From Catenulispora sp. MAP5-51 (lineage in GTDB: Bacteria; Actinomycetota; Actinomycetes; Streptomycetales; Catenulisporaceae), in contig NZ_JBGCCH010000009.1 of NCBI RefSeq assembly GCF_041261205.1, positions 186,001 through 250,000 on the forward strand: a stretch of DNA of 64,000 nt, read 5' to 3'. Below the pieces are notes generated by a model. The model was not told the origin of the DNA. It ran no database searches and saw only the letters and a list, made by a program, of their open reading frames with translations. Shown here piece by piece: positions 6,153 through 14,899 of the stretch. The position numbers and the translations under genes were made by a program. Numbering within the stretch: position 1 is the stretch's first letter; each line of letters starts with the position of its first letter.

Positions 6153-9007
6153 TTGCCGGAGCTCTTGCTGCTGGTGGTGGTGGTCGGGCCGCCGCCCCCG
6201 CCGCTGCTCCCGCCGCCGCAGTCGGGCAGCCCCAGGATCCCGGTGCTGCAGGAGCTCGACGGGGTGGTCGAGGCGCTGCTGGTCGGGTTCTGCGAGGAGC
6301 TTGAGTGGTCGGTCGGCGAGTTGCTCGACGAGGACTGCGTGGTCGCCTCCTCGCTGGACGAGTGCGACGTCGAGCTGGGGGAGGAGGCCTTGCTCCGGCT
6401 GTGCGTCGAGGAGCGGTGGGAGCTGGGGGCGCCGGCGGACGACGGGGTGTCCCCGCCGTCACTGGTCCCGGTCGGCGTCGGCGCGGCGGTGGCCGCGGGC
6501 GCACTCGACGAGGCCGTCTGGCTGGGCGTCGCCCCCGTACCCTCCGGAGCCTTCCCCGACCCGCCGAGCATCACCGCGGCGGCGGCCCCCGCCACCAGCA
6601 GCACGGCGGTGGTCACGGCCCCGACGAGCGTCTTGCGCCGCGGCCCGCCGGGACCGCCGGGAGCGGTGTAGTCGTCGAAGTCCTCGAAGTCCTCGAAGTC
6701 GTCGTCGTCCTCGTCATCCCGCGCGGCCGCCTCAGCGGCGACGGGACTCTTCCCGGCCCCCTCGGCCACCTCCACGGGCACCTCATCGAACATCCGCGTG
6801 GCCTCGGACTCGAGGGTGTTGTCCCGATCCGGATTGAGCACCTGGGTGTGGTGCGCGTCCTCGCCCACCGGCTCGGCCACCCCCGGCCGGAACCAGTCGT
6901 CCGGCGCACTGGTCTGCACCGGCGCCTTGGGCTCCTCGGCCTCCTGCGGCCGCGGCAGACTCGGCAGGCTGACGGCGAAGGCGGACAGCGAGCGCGGGAC
7001 CTTCGGACTCGGCTTCGCGGGGAAGACCCAGTCGTCTTCGAGGTCGGCGGGGGTGGTGGGGGAGAGGTCGGGTTCGGAGTCGGGCTTGGAGTCGGGCTTG
7101 GAGTCGGCGTCGGCGTCGGCGTCGGCTTCGGGCTCGAGTGCAGACTCAGGCTCGGCGGTGGCTTCGGCTTCGGCTTCGAGATCGGCTTCGGGCTCGGGCT
7201 CGCTTTCGGTTTCGATCTCGGGCTCGGCTTCGGGCTCGGGCCCGCTTTCGAGCGCGGCCTCGGCCTCGGGCTCGCTTTCGGTCTCGAGCTCGGCTTCGGC
7301 CTCGGTCGGCGTTTCGAGCTCAAGCTCGGGCTCGGGCGCGGCAGCCGGCGTCGACGGGGCGAACGCATCGAATGCCGCGAGAAGCTCGCTGCTGTCCTCG
7401 ATCAGCGGCTCGAACTCGGAGTCGTCCTCCTCGCCGAGATCGTCAGCCGCGACCTCGGCCGGCTCAGCGGGCGCGTCTTCGGCCGGTGCATCCTCGGCCG
7501 CGTCGGCCAGGGCATCTGTCTCGTCGTCGGCGGCCTCGACCGGAGCCTCTTCGACCGGAGCCTCTTCGGCCGGCGAATCCGCCACGCTGGCGGCCTCAGC
7601 AAGCACGTCCTCGCTTGCCGCAGCCTCCATCGGCTCGGCCGCGTCGGCAGGCTCGATCAGCGCATCCTCGATCGGCTCAGCCACCTCGGTCAGTGAATCC
7701 GTCTCGTCGACCGGCTCGGCCACCTCGGCGGGGTCATCCTCGTCCGCCGCGGCCTCCGCCTGAGCCTCGGGCTCCGAATCCTGCTCGCCCGCAATGCCGT
7801 CCCAGGCTCCTGCGCTCTCCACGGCCTCGTCCGCCGGCTCGGGACCCGCCGCCGGCTCGTCCCAGTGCCCGCTCACCGGCTCGGCCTCGGCCTCGCTCTT
7901 GGCCTCACTCTTTGCCTCGTTCTTGGCCTCGGCCTGCGCCGCGATCCCGCCCGAACGGCCGGCGAACACGTCGAATCCGCTCGGCGTGTAAGGGTCCGGC
8001 TCCGGATCGGTGGTGCGGCCGGTGCGGGCGCCGTCGAACGCCGCCAGCACGTCCGCCTCGGCGCCGACCGGTTCGGCCGGGTTCTTGGCGGTTCCGGTGA
8101 ACCAGTCGTAGTCCTTGTCATCGGCGGCTTCGTTGGCCCCGGGGCTGGTTTCGGGCTGATCCGCGACCGGCTCCGGGTCTGCCGGCGTCGCCGCCGGTGC
8201 CACTTCTTCCGTCTCGGGCAGCTTCGTCTCGGGCAATTCCGCGTCGATCGGCTCCCCGATCGGTGGCGGCATCTCCTGCGCCGCCTCGGTGCCCGCGTCA
8301 GCCGCCTCAGCCGCGTCCCCGTCCCCGGCCCCCAGCAGCGCCTCGTCGATCGGCTCTCCGACCGGCGGCGCCTCCGCCAGCGCCTCCGCCAGCCCGGCCC
8401 GCCCCGCCGGCGCAGCCAGCTCCGCCCCCTGCGCCCGCGCCGCGGCCGCCGCCCAGCCGCTCAGCAGCGCGCGCCCGCGCTGCTGCCAGTCGGCGCCGTA
8501 CTCCGCGCTCGCGGTGGCCGTGACCTCGTCGAGGAACGTGTGCGGCGTCGCGGCTCGGCGGGCCGGGTCCGGGGCCAGGCCGTGCTGGGCCAGGGTGCGC
8601 ATCTCCGGCGGGGCGAATTCGGCGATGACCTCCGCGTACTCGTGGAGGGCCGCCAGGTCGTCGCGGGTGGCGGCGACGAAGGGGCTCTCGTTGGTGAGGC
8701 ATTCGAAGAAGACCGCGGTGGCGCTGAAGACGTCGGCGCTCTCGGTCGCCAGGCCGCCCTGGAGGCGTTCCGGTGCCATGTACGACGGCGAGTTCGGGAC
8801 GAATCGCGCCCCCGCGCCGCCGAAGTCGGTCAGCGCTATAGCGCCCGCGCTGTCCACGCTGACGTGCTCGGGGCGCACGTCGCCGTGCACCACGGCCAAC
8901 GTCACCAGCATTCCGGCCAGCACCGAGGCCGCGGCCTCCGGCGCCATCGCCTCTGACTCCCGCAGTACCGCGCGCAGCGACACGCCCTCGACCAGCCCGT
9001 TCCTCAC
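6149..9007 (-). CDS. Transmembrane protein with truncated, degenerate Ser/Thr kinase lobe
   Basis: The 952-residue product begins at GTG 9007 directly at what would be the hinge of a protein kinase (LVEGVSLRAVL). The C-lobe follows: a catalytic loop HGDVRPEHV (residues 41-49), DFG at 61-63 and APE at 78-80. The ATP-binding N-lobe with glycine loop, Lys and helix-C Glu is absent; an upstream in-frame TGA near 9070 rules out a simple extension. In the catalytic loop the metal-binding Asn is His48 and the Lys is Arg45. Residues about 200-780 are highly acidic Ala/Glu/Pro repeats, then one transmembrane helix (about 788-815), then a Ser/Thr-rich extracytoplasmic tail with CGGG near the end. It is best read as a pseudokinase or kinase-derived sensor. 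Confidence 0.65.
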   Translation of the reverse strand: MRNGLVEGVSLRAVLRESEAMAPEAAASVLAGMLVTLAVVHGDVRPEHVSVDSAGAIALTDFGGAGARFVPNSPSYMAPERLQGGLATESADVFSATAVFFECLTNESPFVAATRDDLAALHEYAEVIAEFAPPEMRTLAQHGLAPDPARRAATPHTFLDEVTATASAEYGADWQQRGRALLSGWAAAAARAQGAELAAPAGRAGLAEALAEAPPVGEPIDEALLGAGDGDAAEAADAGTEAAQEMPPPIGEPIDAELPETKLPETEEVAPAATPADPEPVADQPETSPGANEAADDKDYDWFTGTAKNPAEPVGAEADVLAAFDGARTGRTTDPEPDPYTPSGFDVFAGRSGGIAAQAEAKNEAKSEAKSEAEAEPVSGHWDEPAAGPEPADEAVESAGAWDGIAGEQDSEPEAQAEAAADEDDPAEVAEPVDETDSLTEVAEPIEDALIEPADAAEPMEAAASEDVLAEAASVADSPAEEAPVEEAPVEAADDETDALADAAEDAPAEDAPAEPAEVAADDLGEEDDSEFEPLIEDSSELLAAFDAFAPSTPAAAPEPELELETPTEAEAELETESEPEAEAALESGPEPEAEPEIETESEPEPEADLEAEAEATAEPESALEPEADADADADSKPDSKPDSEPDLSPTTPADLEDDWVFPAKPSPKVPRSLSAFAVSLPSLPRPQEAEEPKAPVQTSAPDDWFRPGVAEPVGEDAHHTQVLNPDRDNTLESEATRMFDEVPVEVAEGAGKSPVAAEAAARDDEDDDDFEDFEDFDDYTAPGGPGGPRRKTLVGAVTTAVLLVAGAAAAVMLGGSGKAPEGTGATPSQTASSSAPAATAAPTPTGTSDGGDTPSSAGAPSSHRSSTHSRSKASSPSSTSHSSSEEATTQSSSSNSPTDHSSSSQNPTSSASTTPSSSCSTGILGLPDCGGGSSGGGGGPTTTTSSKSSGN

Positions 9008-9140
9008 GCAGGCCTGTTTACCTGATTGCGGGCCGCAACCACAACGTTTGGCCGAAGTGCCACGTCACGGCAGTCCCGTCGCGAGGAGTCGATCAAGGTG
9101 CGGGCGGCGCGAGGGAAGGAAGAACCGGGATCGGCGCCCC

Positions 9141-9686
9141 TTACCGCAGGACCCTGAGCTCCAGGTAGTTCCTCCGGCCGAGGTGTGGCTCGTCGACCAG
9201 CCGGAGCCTGTCCACCCGCAACCGGTACAGACTCGCCGCGCCCGTCCCGTCGAGATAAGCGGCGCGCGCCTCCGGGTCGCCCCCGAACGACGGGAACCGT
9301 CCCCGGTACGCCTCGAAAGCCGCCTCGGCCTCCGTCCCCGCGACCGCCCCGCAGCCGCCGCTCAGCTGCATCCCGCGCAGCCCCTCGCCGAACTCCGGCG
9401 GCGGCAGCCAGACCGCCGCGGACGCCGCCGTGCGCGCCGCGGAGTTCTGCCCGTGCCGAGTGCTCGGCTCGCTGACGAAGAAGAGGTCGAACTCGTCCCC
9501 CAGCGCGAAGAAAGCCATGTTCGCGTGCGGGGTGCCCGAAGGGTCGGCGGTGGCCAGCGACAGGACCATCGTCCCGGCGGCGATCGCCTCGATGCTGGAG
9601 GAGATGTCGGATGCGGGGCGGTCGGTGCCTTCGAAACCCACGGAGAGCGCCACGGCGGGAACCTGCCCGGCCCGCTCCGCGGGCAA
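9141..9686 (-). CDS. PNPOx-fold flavin/F420-binding-like protein
   Basis: The 181-residue protein has the split-barrel pattern of the pyridoxamine 5'-phosphate oxidase superfamily: a strand-rich core MVLSLATADPSGTPHANMAFF, then LFFVSEPSTRHGQN. These proteins bind FMN or F420 and perform varied redox reactions, so a specific reaction cannot be assigned. The reading starts at TTG 9686, six bases after the stop of the phosphopantetheinyl transferase gene, so the pair is probably cotranscribed; a GTG a few codons later is an alternative start. Confidence 0.65.
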   Translation of the reverse strand: MPAERAGQVPAVALSVGFEGTDRPASDISSSIEAIAAGTMVLSLATADPSGTPHANMAFFALGDEFDLFFVSEPSTRHGQNSAARTAASAAVWLPPPEFGEGLRGMQLSGGCGAVAGTEAEAAFEAYRGRFPSFGGDPEARAAYLDGTGAASLYRLRVDRLRLVDEPHLGRRNYLELRVLR

Positions 9687-9692
9687 ACCGTC

Positions 9693-10352
9693 TCACACCG
9701 TGACAGCGGTGAGCACGAGCCCTGATTCGATCGTCCAACGACCGGACATCTCGGTGATCGGCGCGCCGCTCTGCAGGATCCGCGCGGTGAACGTGCCGGA
9801 CAACTCCTCGTCCGGCACGAACCCCACCGAGGCCTCCCCGAAGCCCAGCCACCGCCGCGCCACCGGGAACCACGCCTTGTACACGGACTCCTTCGCGCTG
9901 AACACCAACCGGTCCCACCGCACCCGCGGCCGCTCCGCCGCCAGCGCCTCCAGCGCCGGCCTCTCGTCCGGCCGCGCGATGGTGTCGAAGACGCCCTCCG
10001 GCAGCGGCCCGTGCGGCTCGGCGTCGATCCCGAGCCCGGTGACGAGCCCGGCGGGCCCGGCCCCGGACCGCGCGACCGCCACCGCCCGGTACCCGCGGCA
10101 GTGCGTCATGCTCCCCACGATCCCGGCCGGCCATAAAGGCTCCCGGTTGCCGCCGGTCCCGATCGCGACCGGCGGCAGCCCGAGGCGGGCCAGCGCGATC
10201 CGCGCCAGATGCCGCGTGGTGGTGTACTCCAGCCGCCGTTTGTCCACGGCCCGCGCGACGATCGCCTCCTCGCCGGGCAGCAGCACGGCGTCCTCGGGGT
10301 CGCCGAAGATCTCTTCGACCGCCACCTCCGGCGGGAGCAGGTTCGCCAGCAC
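9693..10352 (-). CDS. 4'-phosphopantetheinyl transferase (EntD/Sfp type)
   Basis: The enzyme moves the phosphopantetheine arm of CoA to acyl or peptidyl carrier proteins in fatty acid, polyketide or nonribosomal peptide synthesis. The diagnostic motifs are present: a GIDAEP Mg-binding motif and WDRLVFSAKESVYKAWFP, with the catalytic Glu in KES. The frame is open to a TTG at 10391, but family members begin just before a conserved LLP..V segment, so GTG 10352 (219 residues, GGAG upstream) is preferred. No PKS or NRPS genes are in the window. Confidence 0.85.
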   Translation of the reverse strand: MLANLLPPEVAVEEIFGDPEDAVLLPGEEAIVARAVDKRRLEYTTTRHLARIALARLGLPPVAIGTGGNREPLWPAGIVGSMTHCRGYRAVAVARSGAGPAGLVTGLGIDAEPHGPLPEGVFDTIARPDERPALEALAAERPRVRWDRLVFSAKESVYKAWFPVARRWLGFGEASVGFVPDEELSGTFTARILQSGAPITEMSGRWTIESGLVLTAVTV

Positions 10353-10406
10353 GCCGCGCGTCTCCGTTCTGCACCGGGCCCGGTTCTCCAAGCCACGACC
10401 AGGGGA

Positions 10407-11747
10407 TCAGGTCTGCGGATTCAGGGTCAACCCGTAGTAGTTGAAGATGTCGGTGGCTTCCGTCCAGAAGACACCCGGAGTCCCGTCACCGGGGGTCCCG
10501 TCCGACAGAAGCCCGCGCGCCTGGCGTACCCCGCCGGGCTCCACCGCGAACATCGTCGCGCCGCTGTCGCCGCCGGCCGCACCCCAGCCGTTGTTCACCG
10601 CGTCGCCCCACACGCCGCGCGCCGTGTACGACAGTCCCGGGCATCCGGTGGTCGGCCCGCAGTACATGTCCTGGTTCGTCACCTTGATGTTGCAAGGCGT
10701 CGGGTGCCCCATGAAGTACGACCGCTGCCCGTCGTGGCACACGTAGTCCCCGTTGTAGGAATACGCGAAGCTGGTCAGCCGCATCCAGCCCGTGGTGTCC
10801 GACTCGTCGGCGTTGTTGTTCGCGCCGTCGATGGTCTCGGCGTCCCATTCCTGCACCCGCGCCGTGACCGTGCCGACGTAGTTGCCCTTGAGTCCGTTGC
10901 TGTAGTCGCCCGGCGTCCCGGCCCGGGTGTAGACCTTCGTGCCGACGCCGAAGCAGTGCGCCGCCGTCACCATGATCGGGTGGTTGTCGGACTTGCGGAC
11001 GGCCGGCAGCCCCGCGGTGCAGCCGTGTCCGCTGCCGCTGCCAGTGATGGCATCGCCGCCGATGAACGGCGAGCTGTCCTCCCACTTCGTGTTCGCCCAC
11101 GCCTTGGCCTGAAGCGAGTGGCCCTGTCGGTAGACGAGCGGCACGCCGAGCGACTTCGCCAGGCTCGCGGTCGCCGCCGCGCCGCCCACAGCCGGCGCCG
11201 GAGCCTGCAACGCGGCGGGCGCCGCGCTCGGGTCGTCCACGTCGAGTTCCAGCCCGGAGGCGTCGCCGGCCGGGCCGACCATGTCGACGTGCACCGGCAG
11301 TTTCCCGGCGTCGGCCAGCGCCACCACGCGCTGCGCGGCGGCGTCCAGCGCGGCGTGCGTGGCAGCCGCCTTCTGGAAGCGGATCAGAGAACCGTCGATC
11401 GCCGGGTCGGTGGCACGCGCTGCCGCCAGCACCCGCGCCGCCTGCGCGGGATCGGTGAGATAGACGGTCACCACGTCCCGGCCCGCGTCGATGGCGAGGT
11501 TGCCGTAGACGCCGGCGGCGCCACCCCGCCCGGCGGCGCCCACCGCGTTGGCGACGGCGCGCAACGGCGCCAGCCGCGCGGCCTGCGCGTCCGGGCTGAG
11601 CGCGGCGACCTGGGCGTCGGTCAGGACGGCCGGGGCGGGCGCCGGTCTCGACGTCCCGGCCCGGGCTCCGTCAGGTATCGCGATGGTGGCGGCGAGCAGC
11701 CCGGCGGCGAGCGCCCCGAACCGCGCGGCGACGGTTTTTCCCCTCAT
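10407..11747 (-). CDS. Secreted chymotrypsin-fold serine protease
   Basis: The 446-residue precursor has a signal peptide (residues 1-30, ending ARA), a pro-region of about 180 residues and an S1-type catalytic domain. His264 lies in VTAAHC, Asp302 or Asp307 in EWDAETID, and Ser395 in AAGGDSGATMF, giving a complete catalytic triad. Several cysteine pairs in the mature part (for example near 243/265 and 363/369) fit an extracellular enzyme. The length and pro-region resemble the streptogrisin-like group. Upstream are AT-poor spacer bases with no promoter that I can define. Substrate specificity is unknown. Confidence 0.85.
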   Translation of the reverse strand: MRGKTVAARFGALAAGLLAATIAIPDGARAGTSRPAPAPAVLTDAQVAALSPDAQAARLAPLRAVANAVGAAGRGGAAGVYGNLAIDAGRDVVTVYLTDPAQAARVLAAARATDPAIDGSLIRFQKAAATHAALDAAAQRVVALADAGKLPVHVDMVGPAGDASGLELDVDDPSAAPAALQAPAPAVGGAAATASLAKSLGVPLVYRQGHSLQAKAWANTKWEDSSPFIGGDAITGSGSGHGCTAGLPAVRKSDNHPIMVTAAHCFGVGTKVYTRAGTPGDYSNGLKGNYVGTVTARVQEWDAETIDGANNNADESDTTGWMRLTSFAYSYNGDYVCHDGQRSYFMGHPTPCNIKVTNQDMYCGPTTGCPGLSYTARGVWGDAVNNGWGAAGGDSGATMFAVEPGGVRQARGLLSDGTPGDGTPGVFWTEATDIFNYYGLTLNPQT

Positions 11748-11839
11748 GGGAGAGCTCCTGGTGTGATCGTGTGATCCTGGTCACGCCGGAGCATAGCCTC
11801 CTTGTCAGGCTTCTGATAGACCGCCGCCGCGCGCCGCGG

Positions 11840-12841
11840 CTAGGGCCGCGAGGCCGGCGACACCGTCCGCGCGGGGTCGCGGACCACGAACTCGCCGAGC
11901 ACGTCGTCGATCTGCTTCAGCACCTCCGCCGGCAGCTTCACGCCCGCCGCCTTGACGTTCTCGGTCACCTGCTCCGGACGCGAGGCGCCGATGATCGCCG
12001 CCGAGACGTTCGGGTTCTGCAGCACCCACGCCACGGCCAGCTGCGCCATCGACAGCTCCACCGACTCCGCGATCGGCTTCAGCCGCTGCACGGCCTCCAG
12101 CAGGCCCTGGTTGCCGACCAGGTCGCGCATGACGTTGGCGCCGGAGTTCTCGTCGGTCGCGCGCGAGCCGGCCGGCAGCTCGGCACCGGGCAGGTACTTG
12201 CCGGTCAGGATGCCCTGGGCGATCGGGGACCAGACGATCTGGCCCACGCCCAGCTCCTCGCAGGTCGGGACCACTTCGGCCTCGATGACCCGCCACAGCA
12301 TCGAGTACTGCGGCTGGCTGGAGATCAGCTGGATCTTCAGCTCGTCGGCCAGGGCCTTGGCGGCGCGGATCTCCGAGGCCTTCCACTCCGACACGCCGAT
12401 GTACAGCGCCTTGCCGGAGCGCACGACGTCGGCGTAGGCCGTCATCGTCTCCTCCAGCGGCGTCGAATAGTCGTACCGGTGCGCCTGGTACAGGTCGACG
12501 TAGTCCGTCTGGAGCCGCTTCAGCGAGCCGTTGATCGACTCCATGATGTGCTTGCGCGACAGGCCGCGGTCGTTGCGGCCCGGGCCGGTCGGCCAGAAGA
12601 CCTTGGTGAAGATCTCCAGGCCCTCGCGCCGCTCGCCGGTCAGGGCCCGGCCCATCACGGCCTCGGCCCGGGTCCCGGCGTACACGTCGGCGGTGTCGAA
12701 CGTGGTGATCCCCGCGTCCAGGGCGGCGCGCACGCAGGCCAGCGCACCGTCCTCCTCCACCTGCGAGCCGTGGGTGATCCAGTTGCCGTAGGCGATCTCG
12801 CTGATGACCAGGCCGGAACGGCCGAGATGACGGAATTCCAT
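11840..12841 (-). CDS. Aldo/keto reductase (voltage-gated K-channel beta-subunit-like)
   Basis: The 333-residue protein is a full-length TIM-barrel NADPH-dependent oxidoreductase. The catalytic Asp and Tyr lie in TFDTADVYAG, the Lys in EIFTKVFWP and the His in LYQAHRYD. Cofactor-binding segments SQPQYSML and AAIIGASRPEQVTENV are as in the Kv-beta-like (AKR6/YghZ-type) branch. These enzymes reduce aldehydes and ketones in the cytosol; the physiological substrate is not evident. It stands alone between the protease gene and the two-component system. Confidence 0.88.
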   Translation of the reverse strand: MEFRHLGRSGLVISEIAYGNWITHGSQVEEDGALACVRAALDAGITTFDTADVYAGTRAEAVMGRALTGERREGLEIFTKVFWPTGPGRNDRGLSRKHIMESINGSLKRLQTDYVDLYQAHRYDYSTPLEETMTAYADVVRSGKALYIGVSEWKASEIRAAKALADELKIQLISSQPQYSMLWRVIEAEVVPTCEELGVGQIVWSPIAQGILTGKYLPGAELPAGSRATDENSGANVMRDLVGNQGLLEAVQRLKPIAESVELSMAQLAVAWVLQNPNVSAAIIGASRPEQVTENVKAAGVKLPAEVLKQIDDVLGEFVVRDPARTVSPASRP

Positions 12842-12885
12842 GAGGTAACCCTACGACCGGTCCTCCAGGAGTTACAGGCGCAGCG

Positions 12886-13527
12886 TTAGAGGCGGATCAG
12901 GCCCGCCTGCACGGCGGCGGCCACGGCCGCGGTCCGGCTGTCCACCCCGAGCTTGCCGAAGACGTGCACCAGGTGGGTCTTCACGGTCGCCTCGCTGATG
13001 AACAGCTTGCGCGAGATCTGCCGGTTGGCCAGACCCGCGGCCACCAGCTCCAGGATCTCGGCCTCGCGCTGGGACAGCGCCGGCCGGCCGGCGCGCACCC
13101 GGCCGAGCAGCCGCGCGGCCACCGGCGGCGCCAGCACGGTCTCCCCGCGCGCGGCGGCCCGCACGGCCGCGGCCAGCTCCTCCGGCGGCGCGTCCTTCAG
13201 CAGGTAGCCGGTGGCCCCGGCCTCGACCGCGGCCAGGATGTCGGCGTCGGTGCTGTAGGTGGTCAGGATCAGCACAGCCGGCGGGTTCGGACGCGCGCGG
13301 ATGCGGCGCGTGGCCTCGATCCCGTGCATGCCCGGCGCCATCTGCAGATCCATCAGGACCAGGTCGGGAGCCGGCGCGCCCTCGGCCTCGGCGCGGTCCA
13401 GCAGGCGCAGGGCCTCGGCACCGTCGGCGGCCTCGCCGACGCGCTCGATCTCGGGAAGGTCGTCCAGGACCGCGCACAGGCCGCGGCGGACGACCGGGTG
13501 GTCGTCGACGAGGAGGACTCGGATCAT
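12886..13527 (-). CDS. NarL-family response regulator
   Basis: The 213-residue protein has a receiver domain (residues 1-125) with acidic pocket VDD at 7-9, phospho-acceptor Asp60 in VLMDLQM, the switch Thr in LTTYS and Lys in LLKDA. A C-terminal LuxR/NarL helix-turn-helix follows (LSQREAEILELVAAG, then ISEATVKTHL). It overlaps the histidine kinase gene by 4 bp (ATGA), so the two are translated together. The likely target is the ABC exporter operon that starts divergently 152 bp beyond the kinase gene. Confidence 0.93.
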   Translation of the reverse strand: MIRVLLVDDHPVVRRGLCAVLDDLPEIERVGEAADGAEALRLLDRAEAEGAPAPDLVLMDLQMAPGMHGIEATRRIRARPNPPAVLILTTYSTDADILAAVEAGATGYLLKDAPPEELAAAVRAAARGETVLAPPVAARLLGRVRAGRPALSQREAEILELVAAGLANRQISRKLFISEATVKTHLVHVFGKLGVDSRTAAVAAAVQAGLIRL

Positions 13528-14747
13528 CGGATGGCTTCCCGCCGCATCGGCAGCGCCACCGCGACCGCCGTCCCCTCGCCGAGTACCGACTCGATCGTCA
13601 GCGTCCCGCCGAGCTCGGCGATCCGCTCGCGCATCCCGTGCAGCCCGAAGCGGGGCCGGCCGTCGTCGCGCGCGGCGCCCTCGGAACCGGTGTCCTCGAA
13701 GCCGGCGCCGTCGTCGAACACGTCCAGCGTCACCTGGTCGTCGTGGTAGGCCAGGGTCACCGCCGCGTGCGCGGCCCCGGCGTGCCGCTCGACGTTGGCC
13801 AGCGCCTCCTGGGTCGTGCGCAGCAGCGCGACCTCGGTCTCCATCGAGACCGTGTAGGGCTCTCCGTCGAGCCGGAACTCCACCCGCGGATAGCCCGCGG
13901 CGACCCGGCGCAGCGCCTCGGCGAGCGTCGAGCCGTCCAGGGCCGGCGGCGTCAGCCCGGCCACGAAGCGCCGGGCCTCGGCGAGGTTGGCGCTCGCCGT
14001 CTGCCCGATCTCCCGGACCCGCGCGGCCGACTCCTCCGGCAGGCCGCTCTCGGCGCCCCGGGCCAGCAGCACGATGCTGGACAGGCCCTGCGCCAGCGTG
14101 TCGTGGATCTCCCGGGCCAGCCGCTGCCGCTCGGCCAGCCGCCCGGCCTCCCGCTGCGTGGCCGCCAGCTCGGCCTGCGCCCGGACCAACTCCTCGAGCA
14201 GCCGCTGGCGGCGCCTGCTCTCGCGGTACATCCCCACGTACCCGTACGCCGTGAGCACCGCCACGATCGCGCCCGCGCACGGCCCGACCACCTTCGCCAC
14301 GGTGAGGCCGCCGCTGGTCGTGGCCTGCGTGGCCACCACGGTCGCGGTCATCGCCGCGACAGCGATCAGCGACCAAGGACGCGGCAGCAGGTGCAGCACC
14401 AGGAAGTACAGCGGGAAGACGACCCATGCGGTGGTCGGCGAGATCACCACCAGCGCGGCCCACAACGCCACGACCGCCGCCAGCCACCACAGCGAGTTCG
14501 CACGCCGCGTGTCGGCGTGCCCCGCGACGCCGAGCGCGTACACCGCCGCCAACGCCGCACCGACCAGCCACGCCACCGGCCGTCCCGAGCCGGCCAGCCC
14601 GACCAGCAGCAGGGCGTAGAAGAGCCCGTGCAGCCCCAGCAGCAGAACGTGCAGCGCCGGCATCCGGGACGGGTGCGGCGCGCTGCGGAAAGCGCTGCCC
14701 AAAGCACTGCCGGAAGTGCTGTCGGATATGTCTGCTGAACTGCTCAT
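13524..14747 (-). CDS. Membrane sensor histidine kinase (HisKA_3 type)
   Basis: The 407-residue kinase has five or six transmembrane helices in residues 30-175, a coiled linker, the dimerization/phospho-acceptor motif REIHDTLAQGL with His215, and a C-terminal GHKL ATPase domain (EALANVERHA as N-box, VFDDGAGF as G1 box, FGLHGMRERI as G2 box). It lacks a clear extracellular sensing domain, so it probably detects a signal within or near the membrane, as do kinases paired with antimicrobial-peptide exporters. It is cotranscribed with the response regulator. Confidence 0.92.
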   Translation of the reverse strand: MSSSADISDSTSGSALGSAFRSAPHPSRMPALHVLLLGLHGLFYALLLVGLAGSGRPVAWLVGAALAAVYALGVAGHADTRRANSLWWLAAVVALWAALVVISPTTAWVVFPLYFLVLHLLPRPWSLIAVAAMTATVVATQATTSGGLTVAKVVGPCAGAIVAVLTAYGYVGMYRESRRRQRLLEELVRAQAELAATQREAGRLAERQRLAREIHDTLAQGLSSIVLLARGAESGLPEESAARVREIGQTASANLAEARRFVAGLTPPALDGSTLAEALRRVAAGYPRVEFRLDGEPYTVSMETEVALLRTTQEALANVERHAGAAHAAVTLAYHDDQVTLDVFDDGAGFEDTGSEGAARDDGRPRFGLHGMRERIAELGGTLTIESVLGEGTAVAVALPMRREAIR

Positions 14748-14899
14748 TTGCCGCCAAGTCTACGGTCCGTCACGCCCGGTTCCGGCCGGTCCGGCATCAA
14801 TCCTTCGGTTGATCCGCGGCCAACCTTCTCCGCGATGGCAGGAGCGCCCGCGCTCGCCAGGCTGGAAGGCATCCTGATCCACCGACGGAAGGCAGCACC

